Positions 1 to 8,623 are shown, numbered from the stretch's first letter. The stretch is DNA of 64,000 nt from Stappia stellulata (GCF_020176715.1 NZ_JAIVMF010000012.1:1-64000), one strand, 5' to 3'. Translations and numbers: made by a program. The notes: generated by a model not told the origin, from the letters alone.

Positions 1-59
1 CCGGCCGCCGCATCGGCGGCGGCATCGGTTGCGGCGTCTTTTGCGGTGTTTGCTGTCAT
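1..59 (-). CDS. Peptide-type ABC transporter permease (DppC-like), N-terminal fragment
   Basis: The reading frame starts at an ATG on the minus strand at position 59, only 7 bases after the stop of the DppB-like permease gene, and runs off the left edge. The 19 visible residues (MTANTAKDAATDAAADAAA) are a hydrophilic Ala/Asp-rich leader, as often precedes the first membrane helix of DppC-type permeases. Nothing in these residues identifies the family. The call rests on position: peptide-type ABC operons normally run binding protein, DppB, DppC, DppD, DppF. The rest of the gene and any ATPase genes lie outside the window. Confidence 0.55.
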   Translation of the reverse strand, partial: MTANTAKDAATDAAADAAA

Positions 60-66
60 GCCGGCC

Positions 67-1044
67 TCACAGCGCTGCGCGATCGGCCCGCAGACGCGGG
101 TCGACGACGAAATAGAGCAGGTCGACGATCAGGTTGATCACCACGAAGAGGAAGGCGATCAGCATCAGATAGGCCGCCATGATCGGGATATCGACGTTTT
201 GCACCGACTGCAGGAACAAAAGTCCCATGCCGGGCCACTGGAACACGGTCTCGGTGATGATCGCGAAGGCGATGATCGAGCCGACCTGCAGACCGGTGAT
301 GGTGATCACCGGCACCAGCGTGTTTTTCAGCGCGTGGCGGAAATTGATGCTGCGCTGGCGCAAGCCGCGTGCGCGGGCGAACTTGATGTAGTCGGTGCGG
401 ATCACTTCCAGCATTTCCGACCGCACCAGGCGCATGATCAGCGTCATCTGGAACAGGCCGAGCGTGATGGAGGGGAGCACCAGCGCCTTCAGTCCGCTGA
501 CCGTCAGCAGGCCGGTGCTCCACCAGCCGATCGCGACCGTGTCGCCGCGCCCGAAACTCGGCAGCCATTGCAATGTCACGGAAAACAGGAAGATCAGCAG
601 GATGCCGATGAAGAAGGTCGGCAGCGATATGCCGATCAGCGAGATCGACAGGAAGAGCTTCGACAGAACGCTGTCACGGTGCAACCCGGTGTAGACGCCC
701 ATCGGAATGCCGACGAGAAGCGCGAAGATCGCCGAGACCAGGGATAGTTCCAGCGTCGCCGGCAGGCGCTTGCCGATCAGGTCGGAAACAGGCTGGCGGA
801 ACTGGTAGGAGGTGCCGAAGTCGAATTGCGCCGCCTTGACGATGAAGCGGCCGAACTGGGTCATGATCGGATCGTTGAGCCCGAGCCGCTCGCGCAGCGC
901 CTCGCGCTGCTCGGGGGTCGTCTCTACGCCGACCATCTGGTTGACCGGATCGCCGACGAAGCGGAACAACGTGAAAGAGATCAGCGCCACGACCAGCATG
1001 ACCAGAATGGCCTGCAGCAGACGCCGTATGGAAAAGGCGAGCAT
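67..1044 (-). CDS. ABC transporter permease, DppB/OppB family
   Basis: A 325-residue inner-membrane subunit of a peptide/nickel-type ABC importer, normal length for DppB. It has an N-terminal helix (about residues 8-28), a periplasmic stretch, and further helices in the core. Near residues 205-220 it carries the EAA-type loop that docks on the ATPase (DYIKFARARGL), and the protein ends DPRLRAD as is usual for the family. It follows the solute-binding protein gene (79 bases between) and is itself followed 7 bases later by the second permease, so the three form one minus-strand operon. The substrate cannot be told from the permease. Peptides, opines or other nitrogen compounds are possible. Confidence 0.9.
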   Translation of the reverse strand: MLAFSIRRLLQAILVMLVVALISFTLFRFVGDPVNQMVGVETTPEQREALRERLGLNDPIMTQFGRFIVKAAQFDFGTSYQFRQPVSDLIGKRLPATLELSLVSAIFALLVGIPMGVYTGLHRDSVLSKLFLSISLIGISLPTFFIGILLIFLFSVTLQWLPSFGRGDTVAIGWWSTGLLTVSGLKALVLPSITLGLFQMTLIMRLVRSEMLEVIRTDYIKFARARGLRQRSINFRHALKNTLVPVITITGLQVGSIIAFAIITETVFQWPGMGLLFLQSVQNVDIPIMAAYLMLIAFLFVVINLIVDLLYFVVDPRLRADRAAL

Positions 1045-1123
1045 GTTGCCTCGATGATGCGAGAGCGAAATCGGCCGGCCCGGCGGAGCGTCCGCCGGGC
1101 CGGTTGCGGTGAAGACCGACCGC

Positions 1124-2707
1124 TTACTTCTTGGTGACCCAGCGGAAGTGGAACTGGTTGTCCGCGCGCTGCGTCAGCTCGACATTGGCAGACACGCCCC
1201 AGGCAAGACCCTGCTGGTGAAGCGGAATGTGCGAGACCTCGTCGTGCAGGATGGTGAAGGCCTGCGCGATCAGCTCGTCACGCTTCGTCGGGTCGTTTTC
1301 CTCAAGCACCTTGGCGGCGATGGCGTCGACCTCCGGGCTGCAGTAGCCGCCGAGGTTGAACGGCCCGCCGGCGCCCTTGTCGTCACGGCAGCCGGTGATG
1401 TTGTGCAGCACGTTCCAGCTGTCGAAGGACCCCGGGGTCCAGCCGAGCAGGTAGAAGGAGGTGTCGTAGCCGTTGGAGGCGAGCACCTTGGCGAAATACT
1501 GCGCCTTGGGCTGGGCGTTGAGGTCGACCTTGACGTTGATGCGCGCCAGGAAGGCGGCAATCGTCTGGCAGATCGCCTCGTCGTTGACATAGCGGTCGTT
1601 CGGGCAGTCCATGCCGACCGAGAAGCCGTCCGCATAGCCGGCTTCCGCCATCAGCGCCTTGGCCGCTTCCGGATCATAGGGGTAGCGCTCGAACTCGTCG
1701 GAGCGCGAATAGAGGAACGGCGAGATCAGGAGCGCCGACGGCGTGGACAGGCCGCGCATCACCTTGTCGCGGATCGCGTCCATGTCGATGGCCTGGTAGA
1801 AGGCCTTGCGCACGCGCACGTCCTTGAAGGGGTTCTTGCCCTTGACGTCGGAGTAGAGCAGCTCGTCGCGCTTCTGGTCCATGCCGAGGAAGATCGTGCG
1901 CAGTTCCGGACCGGTCAGCGCCCGCGTGCCCTCGTTGTCGTTGACGCGCTTGATGTCCTGAACCGGCACCGGATAGACCATGTCCAGCTCGCCGCTGAGC
2001 AGGGCCGCGATGCGGGTCGCGTCCGAGCCGATCGGGGTGAACTCGACCGTCTCGATGTTGCCGTCCGGCGTATCCCACCAGTTGTCGTTGCGCTCGTAGA
2101 CCGTCTTCACGCCGGCCTCGTGGCTCATGACCTTGTAGGGACCGGTGCCATTGGCGTTGAGCGCCGCGTGATTCGGCGTCGTGTCGGAGGCGGAGGTCAC
2201 GGCCACGGCGTCATTCGCCTCCGTCCACTCCTTGTCCATGATGTACCAGGTGTCCCATTCGTAGTGCAGGATGGGATTGGGCGCGGGCAGGATGAAGTCG
2301 ACGGTGTGGTCGTCGACCTTGACCACCTTGACGTCGGCATTGATGCGCGTCTTCAGGTCGGAGCCTTCCGAGCGCACGCGGTCGGCGGAGAAGACCACGT
2401 CGTCGGCGGTGAAATCGTTGCCGTTGTGGAACTTCACGCCCTTGCGCAGATAGAAGCGCCAGCGATTGGGCTCCATCACCTCCCAGCGTTCGGCCAGCGC
2501 CGGCTCGATCGCCAGGTCTCCGGCGCGCCGCGTCAGGCCTTCATAGACATTGCCGTGCGAGCCGAGCGTGAAGGTCTCGTTCAGCGTGTAGGGATCGAGC
2601 TGGTTCAGCGTTCCCTGGAATGCGTAGCGAAGGGTTTCGGCATGAGCCGCCGTTCCCATCAGCGACGCGACAAGCGCGGCCGTGGCCAGTGGTTTGAAGT
2701 ATCGCAT
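1124..2707 (-). CDS. ABC transporter substrate-binding protein, family 5 (DppA/OppA-like)
   Basis: A 527-residue periplasmic binding protein of the SBP_bac_5 family. The ATG at 2707 is preferred over an in-frame one 48 bases upstream because GAGGGGAC lies just before it and the product then begins with a clean signal peptide (MRYFKPLATAALVASLMG, cleavage near AHA/ET at residue 23). The mature start ETLRYAFQGTLNQLDPY and the later GTGPYKV and RKGVKFHNG segments are typical of the family. Binding proteins of this class take peptides, opines, nickel chelates or glutathione, and the sequence does not decide which. It is the first gene of the transporter operon and lies behind a strongly structured 175-base spacer downstream of the ArgE-type gene. 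Confidence 0.9.
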   Translation of the reverse strand: MRYFKPLATAALVASLMGTAAHAETLRYAFQGTLNQLDPYTLNETFTLGSHGNVYEGLTRRAGDLAIEPALAERWEVMEPNRWRFYLRKGVKFHNGNDFTADDVVFSADRVRSEGSDLKTRINADVKVVKVDDHTVDFILPAPNPILHYEWDTWYIMDKEWTEANDAVAVTSASDTTPNHAALNANGTGPYKVMSHEAGVKTVYERNDNWWDTPDGNIETVEFTPIGSDATRIAALLSGELDMVYPVPVQDIKRVNDNEGTRALTGPELRTIFLGMDQKRDELLYSDVKGKNPFKDVRVRKAFYQAIDMDAIRDKVMRGLSTPSALLISPFLYSRSDEFERYPYDPEAAKALMAEAGYADGFSVGMDCPNDRYVNDEAICQTIAAFLARINVKVDLNAQPKAQYFAKVLASNGYDTSFYLLGWTPGSFDSWNVLHNITGCRDDKGAGGPFNLGGYCSPEVDAIAAKVLEENDPTKRDELIAQAFTILHDEVSHIPLHQQGLAWGVSANVELTQRADNQFHFRWVTKK

Positions 2708-2740
2708 AGTCCCCTCTTGGCGTCTTTTGCGTTGCAGCAT

Positions 2741-2803
2741 TCCCGACCATCGCATCCGGTTCCGTTTATCGGTGCTTTTGCCGATGCGACGATCCGGTCG
2801 GGA
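2741..2803 (-). other. Large imperfect inverted repeat in the leader of the peptide-type ABC operon
   Basis: Two nested arms pair across this segment: TCCCGACC (2741-2748) with GGTCGGGA (2796-2803), and TCGCATC (2750-2756) with GATGCGA (2783-2789). A small ATCGG/CCGAT helix is possible inside. It lies between the ArgE-type stop and the binding-protein start on the transcribed strand. There is no U-tract, so an intrinsic terminator is not indicated. An RNA-stability or regulatory element is possible. Confidence 0.4.
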
Positions 2804-2882
2804 AACAGGTCAAGCCAGCAGTTGCTGTCTCTGGAATGCGCATCTAAGCAAGCTGGCGGGTCCCCGTCCAGCGTGCTTTCGC

Positions 2883-4064
2883 CTAGTCATTGCCAAGCGT
2901 TGCAATCAGGCGCGATACGAAGGCTTCGCCGGCCTGCAACTGGGTGACGTCGATGTATTCATCGGGTTGATGCGCCTGGTCGATGGATCCCGGACCGCAG
3001 ACGATGGCCGACAGGCCGCGCTCCTGGAACTGTCCGGCCTCGGTTCCGTAGACGACCATATGTTCGCCGTTGTCGCCGGTCAGCCGGCGCGCCAGCGTTT
3101 CGGCCGCGCCGTCGTCCTCCGGCCGCAAGGGCGGGACATGCGCCAGGCGCTCGATCGTCACGTCGGCCTCGGGGGTCACGCGTTTCATCTCCGGCAGGAT
3201 GTGCTCGCCGATATAGCGTTCCAGCCGCTCCTGCCACATGTCGATGGTCTCCTCCGGCAGGCTGCGGATATCGGTCACGAATTCGCAGTGCTTCGACACG
3301 ATGTTGGCCGCCGTGCCGCCCTTGATCATGCCGCAGTGAAGGGTGGTGAAGGGCGGATCAAAGGGCAGGCTCCGGTCCGCCGAATCACGGTTCTCGCGGG
3401 TGCGGTCGTCGAGCCAGGCGACGATTCGCGCGGCATTGGCGACCGCCGAGACCCCCCGGTCCCACTGGCTGGAATGCACCGAATGGCCGCGGACCGTGAC
3501 CTTGAGAAGGCTCGTTCCCTTGTGGCCGGTGATCACCTTCATCATGCTGGGTTCGCCGATGATGGCGGTCGACGGACGGGGGCCGTCGCCGAGCATGTTG
3601 TCGATCATCGGCGGCGCGCCGAGGCAGCCGACCTCCTCGTCATAGGACAGCGCCAGATGGATCGGCCGCTTCAGGTCAGCCTTCACCATGCCGGGAACGC
3701 CGGCGAGCATCAGGGCGGCAAAGCCCTTCATGTCGCAGGTGCCGCGTCCGTAGAGGCGGCCGTTCTCCTCATGCAGCGTGAAGGGATCGCGGCTCCAGTC
3801 CTGTCCCTCGACCGGGACGACGTCGGTATGGGCGGACAAGACGACGCCGCCGTCGATCCGCGGGCCGATGCAGGCATGGAGCGCGGCCTTGGTGCCGGTG
3901 TCGTCATAGACCCTGGTCGAGGCGATGCCGTGACCGGCCAGATAGTCCTCGGCAAAGGAAATCAGGTCGAGATTGCTGACGCTGGAAACGGTGGGAAAGG
4001 CAACGAGGCGGGCAAGCATGTCGCGGGCGGTCAAGGTCTCGGGCATGTCGGTTTTCCGTGTCAT
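2883..4064 (-). CDS. argE: Acetylornithine deacetylase (ArgE-type M20 peptidase)
   Basis: A 393-residue cytoplasmic metallohydrolase of the M20/ArgE family, which removes acyl groups from amino acids such as N-acetylornithine. Visible zinc-site features are SAHTDVVPV (His79), the GRGTCDMKG segment (Asp111), YDEEVG (Glu143/144) and IIGEPS. Length fits ArgE. The ATG at 4064 overlaps the stop of the cyclase gene by four bases (ATGA), implying translational coupling. A second in-frame ATG at 4046 is also possible. The peptide-type importer downstream suggests it could deacylate an imported compound rather than serve arginine synthesis. M20 enzymes vary in substrate, so the exact acyl group is not certain. 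Confidence 0.8.
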   Translation of the reverse strand: MTRKTDMPETLTARDMLARLVAFPTVSSVSNLDLISFAEDYLAGHGIASTRVYDDTGTKAALHACIGPRIDGGVVLSAHTDVVPVEGQDWSRDPFTLHEENGRLYGRGTCDMKGFAALMLAGVPGMVKADLKRPIHLALSYDEEVGCLGAPPMIDNMLGDGPRPSTAIIGEPSMMKVITGHKGTSLLKVTVRGHSVHSSQWDRGVSAVANAARIVAWLDDRTRENRDSADRSLPFDPPFTTLHCGMIKGGTAANIVSKHCEFVTDIRSLPEETIDMWQERLERYIGEHILPEMKRVTPEADVTIERLAHVPPLRPEDDGAAETLARRLTGDNGEHMVVYGTEAGQFQERGLSAIVCGPGSIDQAHQPDEYIDVTQLQAGEAFVSRLIATLGND

Positions 4065-5764
4065 GAAGAAGGTCTGGCGGCAGGCGCAAGCGTGTCGGCA
4101 AGCGGCGAAGGCGGGTCGAGCGCATAGACGCGCAAGGGGTCCTTGCGGCCACGGATCGAAATCTCGCGCACCCGGGTCGCGTCGCAACTGTAGCCGGCGG
4201 CCGTCAGAACCGTGGTGGAGACGACAAGCGCATGGCCGAGTTCCTTGGAACTCGATTCAAGCCGGCTGGCCGTGTTGACGACGTCGCCGAGGGCGGTAAT
4301 GCGGGCGTTGGCGCCATTGGTGTCCAGCGCGCCGATGCGACCGAGGATCACCGGGCCGGCATGCAGGCCCATGCCGACGCGCAAGGGCGCGTCGAGCTGT
4401 CCGGCGAGTTCGGCGTTGAGATGCTCCATGCGCTCGGCGATCGCATTGGTGGCGGCGAGCGCGTTGCGGCAGCCGGCCTGCAGGCCGTCGCTCATGCCGA
4501 AGATCGCCATCACGCCGTCGCCGATGAACTTGTCCACATATCCTCCACAGGCCTCGATCGCATGGGCGGTCTCGCCGAGATAGCGGTTGAGCAGGAACAC
4601 CACGTCATAGGACAGACGGTGTTCCGACAGGCCGGTGAAATCGCGCAGGTCGACAAAGAGGATCGCCGCCGGCTGCTCCACGCCCCACTGATAGGCGTCG
4701 CCGGCAAGGCCCGACACTCTTGCCGCCCCGCGCGCCGGCACCAGCGGCTGGACGTTCAGGGCCGATTGCGGACGGATCTGGCAGGCGAGGCGAATGGTCT
4801 CGTCGGCGCCGATGCGCGCGAGGATCTTCTGTTCGTTGGCGGCCGGCGGCGGCAGGGTTTCGGCTCCGACCAGGATGCGGGTGCGACAGGTCGAGCAGCG
4901 CGCCCGCCCGCCGCAGACATCGGCATGGGGAATGCCGTTCATCCGGCTGATCTCCAGCAGGGTCGGTCCGGCCGGGGCACGGACCTTGCGGTCGCCCGGA
5001 TAGGTGATCTCGATGGTCTCCACGAAGCGCCGGCGCAGGATGCGCAGGGCGACAATGGCCACCGCCAGTCCGGCAAAGCCGTAAAATCCCCACTTCAGCC
5101 ACAGGATCAGCGGATCGGACCAGGCGATCATCTCGCCCGTCAGCGGAAAGGGAACGTTTTGCGTCAGCTTCAGCCGGCGCGCGGCGTCGATCCACCCCCA
5201 GGAGGCCAGCACCGGAACCAGGAAAGCGACCGCGAGCAGCACCGGAAACCAGCGGCGGTAGCCCTGTTTGACCCTGAGCCAGAAGTGCAGGCCGATCATG
5301 CCGTGTGTCCACACCAGCAGCATGAGAAGCGTCTGGTTCACGACGAGGCCGGGCCACAGGATCGAAAGCACGTTCTTGTAGGTGTCGTCATAGCCGAAAC
5401 GGGCAGCGAGCCCGCCGGTGCCGATGGCGTGGGGGATCAGCAGGACGGGAATCGACAGCCCGAGCAGGAGTTGTGCCCATTGCCAGGCCGACAGGCGCAA
5501 GGTCCGCCGCCGGCCGGTTTTCCACAGGGTGAGGGTGACATGGGCGAGAAGGCTGGCGAGCATTACCGCTTCGCCGGGCGCGCTGCGCCACACGGCGAGG
5601 AACACCAGCCGTCCGGCCTCCATGGCATCGAGCGACCAGATGCCCAGCATGTGGTTGAGGAAATGGGTGAAGGCGAAGGTGAGCAGCACCAGCCCGCTCG
5701 CCAGCCTGAGGTTCTGGCGCAGTCCCGCGCCGCTGTCGGCCTTGCGCTGTTTTCTTGCTGCCAT
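4061..5764 (-). CDS. cyaC: Membrane-bound class III adenylate cyclase with heme-type anchor and [2Fe-2S] domain (CyaC-like)
   Basis: A 567-residue protein in three parts. Residues 20-245 form about six membrane helices with histidines at 34, 38, 75, 112, 154 and 160, resembling the diheme-b anchor of succinate:quinone reductases. Residues 250-345 are a plant-type ferredoxin domain with Cys284, Cys290, Cys293 and Cys328. Residues 365-560 are a class III nucleotide cyclase domain with metal-binding Asp372 (FVDLRDF) and Asp416 (IGDGVMAIFG) and LGDVVNTASRLES. Sinorhizobium CyaC has this architecture and makes cAMP under quinone redox control, so the same is inferred here. The start at 5764 (MAARKQRK) is chosen over a longer frame because the extra residues are low-complexity Arg-rich and AAGGG lies upstream. 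It overlaps the ArgE-type gene by 4 bases. Confidence 0.85.
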   Translation of the reverse strand: MAARKQRKADSGAGLRQNLRLASGLVLLTFAFTHFLNHMLGIWSLDAMEAGRLVFLAVWRSAPGEAVMLASLLAHVTLTLWKTGRRRTLRLSAWQWAQLLLGLSIPVLLIPHAIGTGGLAARFGYDDTYKNVLSILWPGLVVNQTLLMLLVWTHGMIGLHFWLRVKQGYRRWFPVLLAVAFLVPVLASWGWIDAARRLKLTQNVPFPLTGEMIAWSDPLILWLKWGFYGFAGLAVAIVALRILRRRFVETIEITYPGDRKVRAPAGPTLLEISRMNGIPHADVCGGRARCSTCRTRILVGAETLPPPAANEQKILARIGADETIRLACQIRPQSALNVQPLVPARGAARVSGLAGDAYQWGVEQPAAILFVDLRDFTGLSEHRLSYDVVFLLNRYLGETAHAIEACGGYVDKFIGDGVMAIFGMSDGLQAGCRNALAATNAIAERMEHLNAELAGQLDAPLRVGMGLHAGPVILGRIGALDTNGANARITALGDVVNTASRLESSSKELGHALVVSTTVLTAAGYSCDATRVREISIRGRKDPLRVYALDPPSPLADTLAPAARPSS

Positions 5765-5879
5765 TGCCAAATGCCCTTGTCTGGTGTCCCATCGCCCGGC
5801 GGTCGCCGCGTCCGCCCGCCTCCTGCGCCGGGCGTCGCGGCCACGCCTGATGTCGACGTCAAGATCCCGGGACCCTGCA

Positions 5880-6227
5880 ATGACTGTCACGCTCTACGGT
5901 ATAGCGAATTGCGACAAGGTGAAGAGCGCCCGTCGCTTTCTCGACGAAAATGGCATCGCCTATGTCTTTCACGACTACCGCAAGAACGGCGTGGATGCCG
6001 CCCTGCTGGAGCGGTTCCTCAAGGCCTTCGACTGGCAGGCGCTGGTGAACACGCGCGGCACCACCTGGCGAAAGCTCGACGAGGCGACGCGCGAGCGCGT
6101 CACCGACGCGGCGTCCGCCGTCGCGGTGCTGGTCGACAACCCTTCCGCGATCAAGCGACCGATCCTGGAGGCCGACCACCAGTGGCTGATCGGCTTCGAC
6201 GAGGCCTCCTGGCGCACGCTGACCTGA
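5880..6227 (+). CDS. ArsC/Spx-family thioredoxin-fold protein
   Basis: A 115-residue small protein of the ArsC/Spx/YffB family. It begins MTVTLYGIANCDKVKSARRF, where the single cysteine (Cys11) sits at the N-terminal active-site position. It continues with LVNTRGTTWRKLD, the family region before the conserved NPSAIKRPILE segment. YffB-type members are poorly characterised glutathione-linked thiol proteins. Classical arsenate reductases carry CGTSRN-like motifs, which are not seen here, so arsenate reduction should not be assumed. The gene is divergent from the cyclase gene (115 bases between starts). Its start is the ATG directly preceding the conserved beta strand, and the frame extends far upstream only as antisense to the cyclase. 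Confidence 0.8.
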   Translation: MTVTLYGIANCDKVKSARRFLDENGIAYVFHDYRKNGVDAALLERFLKAFDWQALVNTRGTTWRKLDEATRERVTDAASAVAVLVDNPSAIKRPILEADHQWLIGFDEASWRTLT

Positions 6228-6231
6228 TCCC

Positions 6232-7041
6232 TCAACCCTCGGGCGTCCACAGCCGGGCCATGTCGAAGGCGTGAATGTCCTTTAGGAGTTCGACGAAGCC
6301 GCGCGCGGCATGATCGAGCGAGGCCTCGCCCTTGGCGCTGGTGGCGGCGGCGGCATTGCCGACGGCGCCGCCCGGATTGAGGTCCTGCGCCTTCCAGCCG
6401 AATTGCGCCGGGCCGTGGCCGCGCAGGTGCTTGAACTCCTCGATGAAGTCGAGCTGGGTGGAGCGGAAGTCCTGCGCCTTGTCCATCTTCACGAGGTCGG
6501 GGCGCAGATAGAGCATGATCGAGGTCTCGATGTCGCCGCCGTGAATGCCGTAGGTGAATTCCTCCGGCGGGAAGACGCCGTGCGGCTGGCCAAACCGGGC
6601 CCAACCGGTCGCGGTCACCAGCATGTCGTGTTTCACCCGGAGCTCGCGGGCGACGATGTCGATGATCGGCACGTTGCCGCCGTGCGAGGTGACGAGCACC
6701 AGCTTGCGCACGCCGGCGCGATGCACGCTGTCGCCGATCTCCTCCCAGGCGCGGGTCACCGTGTCCCAGGATTGCGTGAGCGTTCCGGGCGAGGAGATAT
6801 GTTCGTTCGACTTGCCGACCGCCTGCACCGGCAGGAAGGTCACCGGAAGATCGGGCGGAAGCAGTTCCAGCACGCGCGAAATCTGGCCTTCCGCGATGCA
6901 GGTGTCGGTGAAGACCGGCAGATGCGGTCCGTGCTGCTCGATGGCGGCGACGGGCAGCACGGCGATCCACGACGACGTGTCGTTTTCCGCGAAATCGTAA
7001 GCGGTCATCTCGTGCCAGAAGCGGCGGGGAAGTTCTGTCAT
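6232..7041 (-). CDS. Creatininase-family amidohydrolase
   Basis: A 269-residue cytoplasmic hydrolase of the creatininase family. Metal-binding features are AAIEQHGPHLPVFTDT (Glu/His/Asp), TSHGGNVPI and YGIHGGDIETS. Known members open cyclic amides (creatinine, formamides such as FAPy in riboflavin/F420 routes). The ATG at 7041 follows a GAGG box, and upstream in-frame sequence is Arg-rich non-coding. It converges on the ArsC-like gene with only 4 bases between ends and lies 131 bases downstream of the 8-oxoguanine-type deaminase on the same strand. That context suggests cleavage of an N-heterocycle or formamide product from nucleobase breakdown. Creatinine itself is not specifically supported. 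Confidence 0.82.
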   Translation of the reverse strand: MTELPRRFWHEMTAYDFAENDTSSWIAVLPVAAIEQHGPHLPVFTDTCIAEGQISRVLELLPPDLPVTFLPVQAVGKSNEHISSPGTLTQSWDTVTRAWEEIGDSVHRAGVRKLVLVTSHGGNVPIIDIVARELRVKHDMLVTATGWARFGQPHGVFPPEEFTYGIHGGDIETSIMLYLRPDLVKMDKAQDFRSTQLDFIEEFKHLRGHGPAQFGWKAQDLNPGGAVGNAAAATSAKGEASLDHAARGFVELLKDIHAFDMARLWTPEG

Positions 7042-7172
7042 GACGGCCTCATGAAACGGATATGGGGGTGGGGATGCGGCACGGCGCATTGTCGTATGCC
7101 GACCATAGCGCGCAAGCCGGGCAGCGTCATCGTCGCGCGTCTCCGTGCCTGCCCGCGAAACGGTCCGCCGCC

Positions 7173-8516
7173 TTACAACGCTTCCAGGAAACGCTTGGCG
7201 GCGGCGCCATGTTCGGCGCGCAGCTTTTCGACGTCGATGTTGACCGGATCGCCGTCGACCACGGTCCATTCGCCGCCGACCATCACCCGGTCGGCGCTAT
7301 GCGCGCCGCACAGGATGAGGGCGGCCAGCGGATCGCCCGAGCCGGAAAAGCGCAATTCGTCCAGCGTGTACATGGCAAGGTCGGCCTGCTTGCCGATGGC
7401 GATGGCGCCGAGATCGTCGCGCCCGAGGCAGCGGGCGGAGCCTTCGGTCGCCCAGCGGTAGGTGTCGTGATGGGTGACGCTCGCCGCATCATAGGTGAGG
7501 CGGTTGATCATCAGCGCGTGGCGCAGGCCTTCCATCAGGTTGGAATTGTCGTTGGAGGCGGAGCCGTCGACGCCGAGCCCGACCGGGCAGCCGGCGGCTT
7601 CCAGCTCCTTGGTGCGGCATTGGCCGGAGGCGAGCACCATGTTGGAGGTCGGGCAATGGCACACGCCGACGCAGGCATGGCCGAGCCGCCTGATCTCGTC
7701 GTCGTTGAAGTGGATGCCATGGGCCAGCCAGACGCGGTCGTTCAGCCAGCCGCAATCCTCCAGATAGTCGACCGGCCGGCACTGGAAGTGGTGCAGGCAG
7801 TAGTCGTCCTCGTCGATGGTCTCGCCGAGGTGGGTGTGCAGGCGGCAGTCGAAGCGTTCGGCGAGCGCCACGCTTTCGCGCATCAGCCGCTTGGTCACGG
7901 TGAAGGGCGCGCAGGGCGCCAGCGCCACCTGGATGCGCGCGCCCTCGCGGGTGTCGTGGTAGCGCGACAGCACGCGCTCGCAGTCGGCGAGAATGGTGTC
8001 CTCGTCCTGCACCACGCTGTCGGGCGGCAGGCCGCCGTCCTTCTGGCTGAGGTTCATGGAGCCGCGCGTCACCGTCATGCGGATGCCGAGCCGTGTCGCC
8101 TCCTCCACCTGGATGTCGATGGCGCTCTCAAGCCCGTCGGGGAAGAGATAGTGATGGTCGGAGGCGGCGGTGCAGCCCGACATCATCAGTTCGGTCAAGG
8201 CCAGCCGCGTGCCCATCCGGAAGGTTTCCGGCGTCACGTTCTTCGCCCAGATCGGATAGAGCGACTGGAGCCAGGGAAACAGTTCCTTGTTGATCGCGCT
8301 CGGATGGGCGCGTGTCAGCGTCTGGAAGAAGTGATGGTGCGTGTTGATCAGCCCCGGAATCACCACGTGGCGCGAGGCGTCGAAGGTGGCGTCGACCGGG
8401 ATTTCGGGCTGCCCGCCCGCAGGGATGCATTCCACGATCCTGCCGCCCTCGACGACGATGCCGCCCTCCGCGTTGTCAGCAAGAATGGCGAGCGGGGTCT
8501 TGATCCATTTGCGCAT
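7173..8516 (-). CDS. 8-oxoguanine deaminase-like amidohydrolase
   Basis: A 447-residue metal-dependent deaminase of the amidohydrolase superfamily, cytosolic. The metal ligands are visible: INTHHHFFQTLTRA (His60-62), RLHTHLGE, WLAHGIHF and GVDGSASNDNSN. THHHFFQTLTR together with the SDHHYLFP region is characteristic of the group that includes characterised bacterial 8-oxoguanine deaminases and hydroxydechloroatrazine-type enzymes. The reaction would convert 8-oxoguanine to urate and ammonia, but isoguanine or other aminopurine substrates are possible. The ATG at 8516 (MRKWIKTPLAIL) is preferred because the family starts here. It shares the strand with RidA (upstream) and the creatininase-type gene (downstream) and faces the NMT1-type transporter operon. 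Confidence 0.82.
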   Translation of the reverse strand: MRKWIKTPLAILADNAEGGIVVEGGRIVECIPAGGQPEIPVDATFDASRHVVIPGLINTHHHFFQTLTRAHPSAINKELFPWLQSLYPIWAKNVTPETFRMGTRLALTELMMSGCTAASDHHYLFPDGLESAIDIQVEEATRLGIRMTVTRGSMNLSQKDGGLPPDSVVQDEDTILADCERVLSRYHDTREGARIQVALAPCAPFTVTKRLMRESVALAERFDCRLHTHLGETIDEDDYCLHHFQCRPVDYLEDCGWLNDRVWLAHGIHFNDDEIRRLGHACVGVCHCPTSNMVLASGQCRTKELEAAGCPVGLGVDGSASNDNSNLMEGLRHALMINRLTYDAASVTHHDTYRWATEGSARCLGRDDLGAIAIGKQADLAMYTLDELRFSGSGDPLAALILCGAHSADRVMVGGEWTVVDGDPVNIDVEKLRAEHGAAAKRFLEAL

Positions 8517-8603
8517 GCGGGTTCGTCCTGTCGTCTTGTCGACCTGCAGGCTTGGATAGCGATCCCGACGACCGCCCGAGTTCCAGACAGGGAGTTGAGC
8601 CTT

Positions 8604-8623
8604 GCGGCATGGCGCCATGCCGC
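8604..8623. promoter_or_regulatory. Perfect 20-bp palindrome, candidate operator
   Basis: The sequence GCGGCATGGCGCCATGCCGC is self-complementary over all 20 bases with no loop. It lies 87 bases upstream of the 8-oxoguanine deaminase-like start and 49 bases after the RidA stop. No T-run follows on either strand, which argues for a protein-binding site or cruciform rather than a terminator. A shorter relative (GGCATGCC core) lies at 9307-9314 upstream of the NMT1-type transporter. Confidence 0.4.

Noticed and set aside
1109-2947. A 612-residue plus-strand frame over the peptide-type binding protein gene
   Set aside because: It is an antisense reading frame of the SBP gene; codon pattern and composition indicate no protein.
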